Shown piece after piece: positions 1 through 6,008 of a stretch of DNA of 10,203 bases. This stretch comes from Cloacibacterium sp964530915. Lineage in GTDB: Bacteria; Bacteroidota; Bacteroidia; Flavobacteriales; Weeksellaceae. The stretch's first letter is position 1; every line of letters begins with the position of its first letter. The stretch covers positions 1-10,203 of the forward strand of contig CAZHCK010000085.1 in assembly GCA_964530915.1 (NCBI GenBank), in the 5' to 3' direction. A program made the translations under genes and the position numbers. The notes beneath the pieces are model-generated. The model was not told where the DNA came from and did not search any database. It saw only the letters and a program-made list of their open reading frames with translations.

Positions 1-8
1 AATCTGTA

Positions 9-680
9 CTATCTGTGAGACACTATTATTTTAATTAAATCTTCTAAATTGCTTTCTTTACTGGTAAAAATTCTATTTTTTGTAAATTTTCTCAGCTCTT
101 TTTCTGTGGTTTGTCCGATAGAAAAAATTTTCAAATTTTCTAAGGAATTAAACTTTGCAAAACTACGAACTCCACTTGGACTAAAAAAAACTACAGCCTC
201 ATATTTTTCATGAATTTCTGGGTAGAGAATTTTAGTATTGTAAAGCACTACTTTTTTGTATGAAATATTCTGAAGCGGTAATGCTTTATCTAAAATATCA
301 AGTGCTAAATTTCCACAAAAATGAATGAAATTTTCTTTTTGGCTATTCTTGAGAATAAATTCAGACAAATCATTAAGATGTTTCTTCACTTTAAAAGTTC
401 CAAAACCGTTATTTCTCAATTCTTTTTTGGTTTTAAGACCTACTGCGTAGATTTTATTATAATGAGTTTCTTGAAAGTTTTCATTCGGCTGAAAACCATT
501 TTCAAAGAAAGATTTTACAGCGTTTACACTCGTAAAAATGAGTGAAGAATTCTTAAGTGGAAAAGGTTTAGTTTTAATTTTTTCGATGGCGATAAAATCC
601 TTAAAATCACAAGAAAAACCGGTTTCTAATTTCTCTGAAACCTCATGTTCGATTCCTGTTTTAGTGAAAAGGATTTTCAT
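9..680 (-). CDS. hemD: uroporphyrinogen-III synthase (HemD)
   Basis: This 223-residue protein probably closes and inverts ring D of hydroxymethylbilane to give uroporphyrinogen III, a cytosolic step of heme and siroheme synthesis. HemD is a poorly conserved family, so the call rests on scattered motifs and context. An FTSVNAV segment (residues 49-55), YAVG.KT (78-84), FFSPSGVRSF (165-174) and FSIGQTT (186-192) sit where the two lobes of HemD folds carry their conserved FTS, VG, FSPSG and IG.TT loops. Length is slightly below the usual 240-260. The ATG at 680 lies 7 nt after the hemC stop, so co-transcription and translational coupling with hemC are likely. The stop codon is inside the window, so the gene is complete. 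A downstream hemE would be expected in many relatives but would lie beyond the left edge. Confidence 0.88.
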   Translation of the reverse strand: MKILFTKTGIEHEVSEKLETGFSCDFKDFIAIEKIKTKPFPLKNSSLIFTSVNAVKSFFENGFQPNENFQETHYNKIYAVGLKTKKELRNNGFGTFKVKKHLNDLSEFILKNSQKENFIHFCGNLALDILDKALPLQNISYKKVVLYNTKILYPEIHEKYEAVVFFSPSGVRSFAKFNSLENLKIFSIGQTTEKELRKFTKNRIFTSKESNLEDLIKIIVSHR

Positions 681-687
681 GACTACT

Positions 688-1596
688 CTATTCCTTTATT
701 TGTTTCTTAATCTCCTCCATCATCTCTTTTCCTCCGTTTTCAAGCACAAATTCTGCAAATTTTTTACCGTAATTTTCGGAATCATCATATTCAAATTCTT
801 CAACTACATTTATCGTTTTTCTTCCGTCTAAAGAATTTAATCTTCCAGAAAACTTGATTTTATTTTCTTCAAAAACAGCTATTGCTCCAATTGGCGCAGT
901 ACAGCCGCCTTCTAAAGTTCTGAGGAAATTACGTTCTATTTCAACGCAAATTTGAGTGGTTTTATGATTTATTTTTTGCAAAATTTCTTTGGTTTCTACA
1001 TCATCTACTCTACTCGAAATCGCTACAACTCCTTGACTAGGCGCAGAAATCATAAAATCTAGCATTTCATACTCTAACTCCATTTTCATTCTTTTAATGC
1101 CTGCCAAAGAAAAAAGCGTAGCATCAAAATCTCCTTCTTCTAATTTCTTTAAACGCGTCTGTACGTTTCCTCGGATGTCTGAAAACTGAGTGTTCGGAAA
1201 TTTTTCTGACCAAAAAGCTCTTCTTCTTAAACTGCTGGTTGCAATTTTAAGTTCTGCTAAATCTTTATTTTTAGAAGAAGATTTTCTCACCAAAACATCT
1301 TGCGGGAAATCTCTTTCCAAAACAGCAGAAACTTCTATATTTTGAGGTAAAATGGTAGGAACATCTTTCAGAGAATGTACCGCAATATCTATTTCATTGT
1401 TAAGTAAAGCGATGTCTAAATCTTTGGTAAAAACGCCAGTAATTCCTAGGGAATAAAGCGGCTGATTAAGGTTTTTATCACCAGAAGAAAGCACAGGAAC
1501 CAGCACTGTTTCGTAGCCTAAATTTTGTAATTTTTGTTCTACTTCTTTTGCTTGCCACATTGCAAGAGGCGAATTTCTGGTACCTATTCTAATCAT
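688..1596 (-). CDS. hemC: hydroxymethylbilane synthase (porphobilinogen deaminase, HemC)
   Basis: HemC condenses four porphobilinogen molecules into linear hydroxymethylbilane, which HemD then cyclises. The 302-residue length is normal for the family. The N-terminal GTRNSPLA motif (residues 5-12) is present, as is HSLKDVPT (74-81), whose Asp78 corresponds to the catalytic Asp84 of E. coli. The substrate-binding arginines lie in SSLRRRA (121-127) and in DIRGNVQTRL (140-149). The cofactor-attachment loop EGGCTAPIGA (229-238) holds Cys232, the residue that carries the dipyrromethane cofactor. All key residues are intact, so the enzyme should be active. The gene lies 55 nt downstream of hemA and 7 nt upstream of hemD on the same strand, and no terminator-like hairpin is visible in the hemA-hemC gap. 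Confidence 0.98.
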   Translation of the reverse strand: MIRIGTRNSPLAMWQAKEVEQKLQNLGYETVLVPVLSSGDKNLNQPLYSLGITGVFTKDLDIALLNNEIDIAVHSLKDVPTILPQNIEVSAVLERDFPQDVLVRKSSSKNKDLAELKIATSSLRRRAFWSEKFPNTQFSDIRGNVQTRLKKLEEGDFDATLFSLAGIKRMKMELEYEMLDFMISAPSQGVVAISSRVDDVETKEILQKINHKTTQICVEIERNFLRTLEGGCTAPIGAIAVFEENKIKFSGRLNSLDGRKTINVVEEFEYDDSENYGKKFAEFVLENGGKEMMEEIKKQIKE

Positions 1597-1622
1597 TATA
1601 AAAATTTATTTTCTTGAAAACT

Positions 1623-1650
1623 TCGTAAATCCTAAATCTTAAATTCTAAA
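1623..1650. repeat. four tandem heptamers, consensus TCYTAAA, in the hemA-hemC gap
   Basis: Read on the plus strand, the units are TCGTAAA (1623-1629), TCCTAAA (1630-1636), TCTTAAA (1637-1643) and TTCTAAA (1644-1650). Each differs from its neighbour by one or two bases, always in the first three positions, while the TAAA end is invariant. The array begins one base after the hemA stop codon on the coding strand and occupies half of the 55-nt intergenic gap. Short heptameric tandem repeats between genes are known from several bacterial groups. No function can be read from the sequence. Confidence 0.6.
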
Positions 1651-1651
1651 A

Positions 1652-2929
1652 TTACTGATGCTTTTTGTTGAACTCTTCTTTAGGTTGTTCTACCAAAATT
1701 TCGTTCATCAGTTTAGTAACTTCTTCGGCACGAAGCGGATTTTCGATGATATATTTCGCAAATCTATTGGTGATTTTTTGAATCAATTTTTCGGTGAGTT
1801 CCATGTCTTCTATATCCACATATCTGTGTTTTCTGTGGAAATTATGCATTTCATGGTCTTCTATATGTTTCAGCGCAGCTTTAAACTGATGAATATTCGG
1901 TGCGAATTTTCTTTTTCTTTCCCAAGCCAAAAATTCTTTGGTCATTTCCTTGATGATTTTCTCTGCTTTAGGAATTTCTTTCTTGCGCTGTTCAATGGTT
2001 TCCTGAATATGCTTAGACAATTCGTCTACGTCTACCAATTGCACCGCTTTATTTTCCGCCACTTTTTTATCTACATTATTCGGAATAGAAAGGTCTATCA
2101 CCAATGTTTCTTTTCCATTCGGAAAATGTTTCTGGTGAATAATCGGGTGCGAAGCACCAGTTGCCACAATAAGGATATCTGTAGATTTCAGTTCTTCTTC
2201 GAAATTTTCAAAAGCAATTTGCGGAATGTTATACTTTTCTGCAATTTTCTCTGCTTTTTCATAAGAACGGTTGGCGATTTTTACTTTTGGCTGATAAACA
2301 TGTTTCACCAAATTTTCTACAGTATTTTGACCGATTTCGCCAGTTCCCAAAAGAAGAATATTCTTTTCTGAAATCTGTTTTTGAGTTTTTAAGATATAAT
2401 GAACCGCTGCATAAGAAACAGAAGCTGCTCCGTTTGAAAGTGCGGTTTCGTTTTTAATTCTTTTAGAAATTTGAATCGCCGAATTGATGGCTCTCTCTAA
2501 GTAAGGATTACTGAAACTTTTGTGTTTTTTGAATCGATGGTAAGCATTTTTTATCTGACCAATGATTTCGAAGTCTCCTAAAATCTGACTTTCTAAACCT
2601 GCAGAAACTCTGAAAAGATGGTAAAGTGCTTCTTCGTTTTTCTGAACATTTACAAACTGCATAAAATCCATCAAACTTACGTCTACACTCTTGCAATACA
2701 TCTCTGCAATAGCCATGTAATTACTTGAAGTAGTGTAGATTTCGGTTCTGTTACAAGTAGAAACTACAAATGCATCACCGAGTTTCTTTTCATGAATTTC
2801 TTTTACGAACTGTTTTACGTGTTCATCAAAAAACGCAAATTTCCCTCTGATTTCGGCATTGGCTTTTTCAAAACTAATGCTTAAAACAGTGAAGTTCTGT
2901 GTATTATATGTCTTTGCAAGAGAATTCAT
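1652..2929 (-). CDS. hemA: glutamyl-tRNA reductase (HemA)
   Basis: HemA reduces tRNA-bound glutamate to glutamate-1-semialdehyde with NADPH, the committed step of the C5 pathway to 5-aminolevulinate. The 425-residue protein shows the three expected domains. The catalytic domain contains STCNRTEIY with nucleophile Cys59, and His104 in ALYHLFRVSAGLESQILG. The NADPH-binding Rossmann domain has NILLLGTGEIGQ (190-201), ANRS (219-222) and DILIVATGASHPII (251-264). The C-terminal helical dimerisation domain begins near residue 310 and includes RKRKFAPNIHQFKAAL (338-353). The motif usually written GEPQILGQVK reads GDFEIIGQIK here (118-127), a divergent version. This divergence does not affect the catalytic Cys or His. 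The ATG at 2929 matches the family N terminus (an EIRGKFAF stretch at 26-33) and lies just downstream of a -7-like box. It is the first gene of the hemA-hemC-hemD unit. Confidence 0.97.
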   Translation of the reverse strand: MNSLAKTYNTQNFTVLSISFEKANAEIRGKFAFFDEHVKQFVKEIHEKKLGDAFVVSTCNRTEIYTTSSNYMAIAEMYCKSVDVSLMDFMQFVNVQKNEEALYHLFRVSAGLESQILGDFEIIGQIKNAYHRFKKHKSFSNPYLERAINSAIQISKRIKNETALSNGAASVSYAAVHYILKTQKQISEKNILLLGTGEIGQNTVENLVKHVYQPKVKIANRSYEKAEKIAEKYNIPQIAFENFEEELKSTDILIVATGASHPIIHQKHFPNGKETLVIDLSIPNNVDKKVAENKAVQLVDVDELSKHIQETIEQRKKEIPKAEKIIKEMTKEFLAWERKRKFAPNIHQFKAALKHIEDHEMHNFHRKHRYVDIEDMELTEKLIQKITNRFAKYIIENPLRAEEVTKLMNEILVEQPKEEFNKKHQ

Positions 2930-2939
2930 TTCAAGTCTG

Positions 2940-2947
2940 CAAATTTA
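2940..2947 (-). promoter_or_regulatory. candidate Bacteroidota -7 box for hemA
   Basis: On the minus strand this reads TAAATTTG, a full match to the Bacteroidota sigma-A -7 consensus TAnnTTTG. It ends 10 bases before the hemA ATG, so transcription would start only about 4-8 bases upstream of the start codon, giving a very short or nearly absent leader. I saw no TTG-type -33 element at the usual distance. In AT-rich DNA this match alone could arise by chance. Confidence 0.4.
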
Positions 2948-2997
2948 ATCATTATTATGATATAAAATTTCTAATTTTCATCATATTTTAATAGATG

Positions 2998-3414
2998 TTA
3001 TGAATTGAAATATTTGGTCATTACATAATGAAAACCGATGGGTTTTACGTTAAACAATTCACCTTCAATTTTATACCCTAATTTTTCGTAAAATTCCGCA
3101 GCTGTTTCTCTGGCATTCATCCAAATTTTTTGAATTTGAGCTTCCCTTAGGATTTCCTCTGCTTTTTCTACCAATTTTTTTCCTATTCCTTTTCCTTGAT
3201 AATCTTCTGAAACTGCCATTCCTCTAATTTGAGCAATTTGTCCATTTTGCAAGACCGTAATAATTCCCACAATTCTATCTTCCACGAAATAACCTAGATG
3301 AAAAGTTTGGTCGTCAAAATCACCACTAAATTCATGCGATTCTTGAGGAAGATTTTTTCTAAGGATTTCTCGTCTAAGAAGATAGGTCTCTTCTGGGCTA
3401 ATTCTCTTAATCAT
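2998..3414 (-). CDS. GNAT-family N-acetyltransferase, substrate unknown
   Basis: This 138-residue single-domain protein should transfer an acetyl group from acetyl-CoA to an amine. Motif A is clear: RGMAVSEDYQGKGIGKKLVE (residues 64-83) contains the QGKGIG pyrophosphate-binding loop at 73-78, preceded by a strand that includes IRGMAV. Motif B is recognisable as NARETAAEFYEKLGY (100-114), with the Tyr of the FYEKLGY segment in the place often used as general acid. The protein has no signal peptide and is presumably cytosolic. Substrate cannot be assigned: the family covers small amines, antibiotics and protein termini. It lies 68 nt upstream of hemA on the same strand and is divergent from mreB. 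Co-transcription with hemA is possible but hemA may have its own promoter. I saw no TAnnTTTG box for this gene. Confidence 0.9.
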   Translation of the reverse strand: MIKRISPEETYLLRREILRKNLPQESHEFSGDFDDQTFHLGYFVEDRIVGIITVLQNGQIAQIRGMAVSEDYQGKGIGKKLVEKAEEILREAQIQKIWMNARETAAEFYEKLGYKIEGELFNVKPIGFHYVMTKYFNS

Positions 3415-3512
3415 TTGAAAATCTGAATATTAAATTATTTTAAGAAATGAAATTCATTAAATTCTCAACAGAGAAAAATAATTTTTAAAGTTTCGAGTTT
3501 AAAGTTACAACA

Positions 3513-3573
3513 AGCATTTAAAAATTTATAAAATTTTAACGATATTTTTTGTTTTTCATTATTTTTAAATGCT
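3513..3573. repeat. 13-bp perfect inverted repeat upstream of mreB
   Basis: The arms AGCATTTAAAAAT (3513-3525) and ATTTTTAAATGCT (3561-3573) are exact reverse complements separated by 35 bases. The right arm ends 10 bases before the -7 box of the mreB promoter and so covers the expected -33 region. The placement suits a dimeric regulator or DNA bending at the divergent promoter region, but the arms are AT-rich and a role is only inferred. The rest of the 3415-3615 gap holds only a short palindrome, AATGAA-A-TTCATT (3446-3458), and no open frame of its own. Confidence 0.55.
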
Positions 3574-3583
3574 CTGAAATTTA

Positions 3584-3591
3584 TATCTTTG
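3584..3591 (+). promoter_or_regulatory. -7 box of the mreB operon promoter
   Basis: TATCTTTG matches the Bacteroidota -7 consensus TAnnTTTG in full. Transcription would begin near 3596-3600, leaving a leader of about 16-20 bases before the mreB ATG at 3616. No TTG is found at the usual distance for the -33 element; that position is a T-rich run (3562-3566) inside the inverted repeat. The leader contains AGAAGAAA, a purine stretch but not a strong Shine-Dalgarno sequence, as is common in this phylum. Confidence 0.6.
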
Positions 3592-3615
3592 TCACTTAAA
3601 AATTTATAGAAGAAA

Positions 3616-4641
3616 ATGGGGTTATTTGATATGTTCACGCAAGAAATTGCGATAGACTTAGGAACAGCGAACACACTTATCATACATAATAATAAAATCG
3701 TGATTGACCAGCCGTCAATCGTGGCTATCGAGCGTTCATCTGGAAAAGCAATTGCTGTAGGAGAACAAGCGAAACACATGCAAGGAAAAACGCACGAAGA
3801 TATTAAAACGATTCGTCCGCTAAAAGATGGTGTAATTGCAGATTTTGCTGCATCAGAACACATGATTAAGGAATTTATCAAACAAATTCCTGGCATCAAA
3901 GGAAAATTAATTCAGCCTTCTCTTAGAATTGTAATTTGTATTCCTTCTGGTATTACAGAAGTAGAAAAAAGAGCGGTAAGAGATTCTGCTCAAAAAGTAA
4001 ATGCTAAAGAAGTAAGATTAATTTATGAACCAATGGCTGCAGCAATAGGTGTAGGAATTGATGTACAAAAACCTGAAGGTAACATGATTATCGATATAGG
4101 TGGTGGTACTACAGAAATTGCAGTAGTGGCTCTTGGTGGTATTGTTTGTGATAAATCTGTAAAAATTGCAGGTGATGTTTTCACGAATGATATTGCTTAT
4201 TACTTAAGAACGCATCACAACTTATATATCGGAGAAAGAACAGCAGAAAGAGTGAAAATAGAAGTAGGTTCTGCAGTAGAAGATTTAGATGTAGAAGTAG
4301 AAGATATTCCAGTACAAGGTAGAGATTTAATTACCGGTAAACCAAAAGAAATTATGGTAGGTTATAAAGAAATCGCAAGAGCTCTAGATAAATCTATCAT
4401 CAGAATAGAAGATGCAGTAATGGAAACGCTTTCTCTTACTCCGCCAGAATTAGCAGCAGATATTTACAAAACTGGTATTTATTTAGCTGGTGGTGGTGCT
4501 TTATTAAGAGGTTTAGCGGACAGACTTCACAAGAAAACAGGATTACCAGTTTTCGTAGCAGAAGATCCATTAAGAGCAGTTGTTCGTGGAACTGGTATTG
4601 CTCTTAAAAACATGGATAAATTTAACTTCCTCATAAAATAA
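3616..4641 (+). CDS. mreB: rod-shape determining actin homologue MreB
   Basis: MreB polymerises with ATP on the inner face of the cytoplasmic membrane and steers lateral-wall synthesis. The 341-residue length is normal. Actin-fold ATP-site motifs are all present: phosphate-1 DLGTANT (residues 14-20), connect-1 EPMAAAIG (138-145), phosphate-2 DIGGGTTEIAV (160-170), and the adenosine motif AGGGALLRGL (291-300), followed by EDPLRAVVRGTG (316-327). The N terminus MGLFDMF is short and hydrophobic, compatible with membrane attachment. The ATG at 3616 is the only start giving the family N terminus. It is the first gene of the mreBCD-pbp2-rodA cluster, with mreC 19 nt downstream, and it follows a good -7 box. 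Alternatives such as DnaK or FtsA are excluded by length and motif order. Confidence 0.98.
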   Translation: MGLFDMFTQEIAIDLGTANTLIIHNNKIVIDQPSIVAIERSSGKAIAVGEQAKHMQGKTHEDIKTIRPLKDGVIADFAASEHMIKEFIKQIPGIKGKLIQPSLRIVICIPSGITEVEKRAVRDSAQKVNAKEVRLIYEPMAAAIGVGIDVQKPEGNMIIDIGGGTTEIAVVALGGIVCDKSVKIAGDVFTNDIAYYLRTHHNLYIGERTAERVKIEVGSAVEDLDVEVEDIPVQGRDLITGKPKEIMVGYKEIARALDKSIIRIEDAVMETLSLTPPELAADIYKTGIYLAGGGALLRGLADRLHKKTGLPVFVAEDPLRAVVRGTGIALKNMDKFNFLIK

Positions 4642-4660
4642 GTAAAAACCTAGTTACACA

Positions 4661-5512
4661 ATGGGGTTTTTGATAAGATTATTTAGCAAGAACGGATTAT
4701 TTCTGTTCTTTCTTTTTTTACAAATAATTGCCGTAACATTGATTTTCAGTAGAAACTCAATGCAACAATCTTTTATCGCAGCACAAACTACCGCGTTTAA
4801 TGCATGGGTTTCTGGTTACATAGACGAAGGAACCAGCTACTTAAAACTGAAACAAATTAATGAAGAATTAGTTGCTCAGAACAAAACGCTTATGCAACAA
4901 CTATACGGTAAAGAAAAAATTAAAAATCCTAGTTTTGTAAGAGTTACCGACACGATTGGTGGTGGACAGATTTACACTTTCGTAGATGGTGAAATTGTAA
5001 ATAATTCTATCATTAGAAAAGATAATTATTTTACCATCAACAGAGGAAAAAGACATGGCGTTTTTCCTAAAATGGGCGTAATTGCACCACAAGGAATTGC
5101 AGGAATTGTGATCAATACCACTAATAATTATGCATTGGTACAATCTGTACTCAGCATGAATAAAATTAGAATTAATGCTTCACTTAAAGATTCTGGATTC
5201 TTCGGGACGCTTACTTGGAGAGGTGAAAACTCCAGAACCATGCATTTATCAGATATTCCTAAATATGTGCCGATAAAAGTTGGCGACACCGTAGTTACGG
5301 ATGGTAAATCTGCAATTTTCCCACAAGGAATTATGATTGGTAGAGTTGCGGGCTACGAAGTAGATTCTAAAACGGGATATTGGGATATTTCTGTAGAACT
5401 TAGCCAAAAAATGGGGCAACTTAACAAAGTTTATGTTGTAAGAAATTTAAAAAAATTAGAAGTAAAACAAATTCAAGATACTCTTGATGCCACTATAAAC
5501 AATGATCAGTAG
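4661..5512 (+). CDS. mreC: rod-shape determining protein MreC
   Basis: MreC is a bitopic inner-membrane protein that links MreB and MreD to PBP2 and activates the RodA-PBP2 pair. The 283 residues fit the family: a short cytosolic start, one membrane helix at about 11-30, a periplasmic helical region likely to form the dimeric coiled coil at about 55-82 (LKLKQINEELVAQNKTLMQQ), then the beta-domain. Family signatures in that domain include NRGKRHGVFPKMGVI (127-141), GIAGIV (145-150), VGDTVVTDGKSAIFPQGI (207-224) and IGRV (226-229). The ATG at 4661 starts just before the membrane segment and sits 19 nt after the mreB stop. The 3' end overlaps mreD by 11 nt, suggesting coupled translation. No residue looks out of place. 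Confidence 0.96.
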   Translation: MGFLIRLFSKNGLFLFFLFLQIIAVTLIFSRNSMQQSFIAAQTTAFNAWVSGYIDEGTSYLKLKQINEELVAQNKTLMQQLYGKEKIKNPSFVRVTDTIGGGQIYTFVDGEIVNNSIIRKDNYFTINRGKRHGVFPKMGVIAPQGIAGIVINTTNNYALVQSVLSMNKIRINASLKDSGFFGTLTWRGENSRTMHLSDIPKYVPIKVGDTVVTDGKSAIFPQGIMIGRVAGYEVDSKTGYWDISVELSQKMGQLNKVYVVRNLKKLEVKQIQDTLDATINNDQ

Positions 5513-6008
5513 AAATTTATTTACAGATGTTTTATTAATCGCAATGTTAGTCACATTGCAAATATTTTTATTTAACAGAATAGATATTGCTGGTAAATAT
5601 ACTCCTGTCATCTACATTATTTTTGTTTTGTTTTATCCTTTTTATAGAAATCTCTATATTTTCCTATCGGCGAGTTTTATTTTAGGATTATCTATAGACG
5701 CATTTTTAGGAACTTGGGGTATCAATGCATTTGCCACTACACTTATCGCCTATTTTAGAACCATTATTTTCAAAACTTCCACAGAAGTCTCTTCGGATGT
5801 ATTTTCCTTCCATAATCTTCAGTGGTCACAGTTTCTATTTTATATTTTTTCAAGTATTTTTGTGCATCAACTATTAGTTCAGAGTATAGAATTTTTTAAA
5901 TTCGACAGGTTTTTTGAAGTAATACTTAATATTTTAGTAACCAGTGTTATTTCTATAATATTTGTACTCCTCTATTCGTTAGCATTTAAAATCAAAGAAA
6001 AAGTTTGA
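5502..6008 (+). CDS. mreD: rod-shape determining membrane protein MreD
   Basis: MreD is a small polytopic inner-membrane component of the elongasome. This 168-residue protein is strongly hydrophobic, with about five or six predicted membrane helices (roughly residues 8-26, 33-47, 50-66, 72-90, 108-128 and 140-163). The most conserved family feature is the GLSIDAFLGTWGINAFATT stretch (62-80), matching the G..(I/L)D...G..G.NA pattern of MreD. The ATG at 5502 lies inside the mreC coding region and the TGA stop overlaps the start of the PBP2 gene. The gene is therefore locked between its neighbours by overlaps at both ends. Sequence identity in this family is low, so operon position is a large part of the evidence. 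Confidence 0.92.
   Translation: MISRNLFTDVLLIAMLVTLQIFLFNRIDIAGKYTPVIYIIFVLFYPFYRNLYIFLSASFILGLSIDAFLGTWGINAFATTLIAYFRTIIFKTSTEVSSDVFSFHNLQWSQFLFYIFSSIFVHQLLVQSIEFFKFDRFFEVILNILVTSVISIIFVLLYSLAFKIKEKV

Noticed and set aside
321..831. two plus-strand frames antisense to hemD and the end of hemC
   Set aside because: Both are Phe/Lys-rich with no family resemblance, while hemC and hemD are supported by motifs.
1658..2371. 237-codon open frame on the plus strand, antisense to hemA
   Set aside because: Its translation is Phe-rich with no recognisable motif, as expected from the reverse complement of an AT-rich Lys/Glu-rich gene; hemA on the other strand is certain.
2956..2985. AT-only hairpin (TATGAT with ATCATA, then AAAAT with ATTTT) between the acetyltransferase gene and hemA
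   Set aside because: The stem is nearly all A/T with an internal loop and no U-tract follows on the minus strand, so I do not call it a terminator.
3465..3899. 144-codon minus-strand frame covering the mreB start and its upstream region
   Set aside because: It overlaps the highly conserved start of mreB antisense and resembles no family; it is an open frame by chance.
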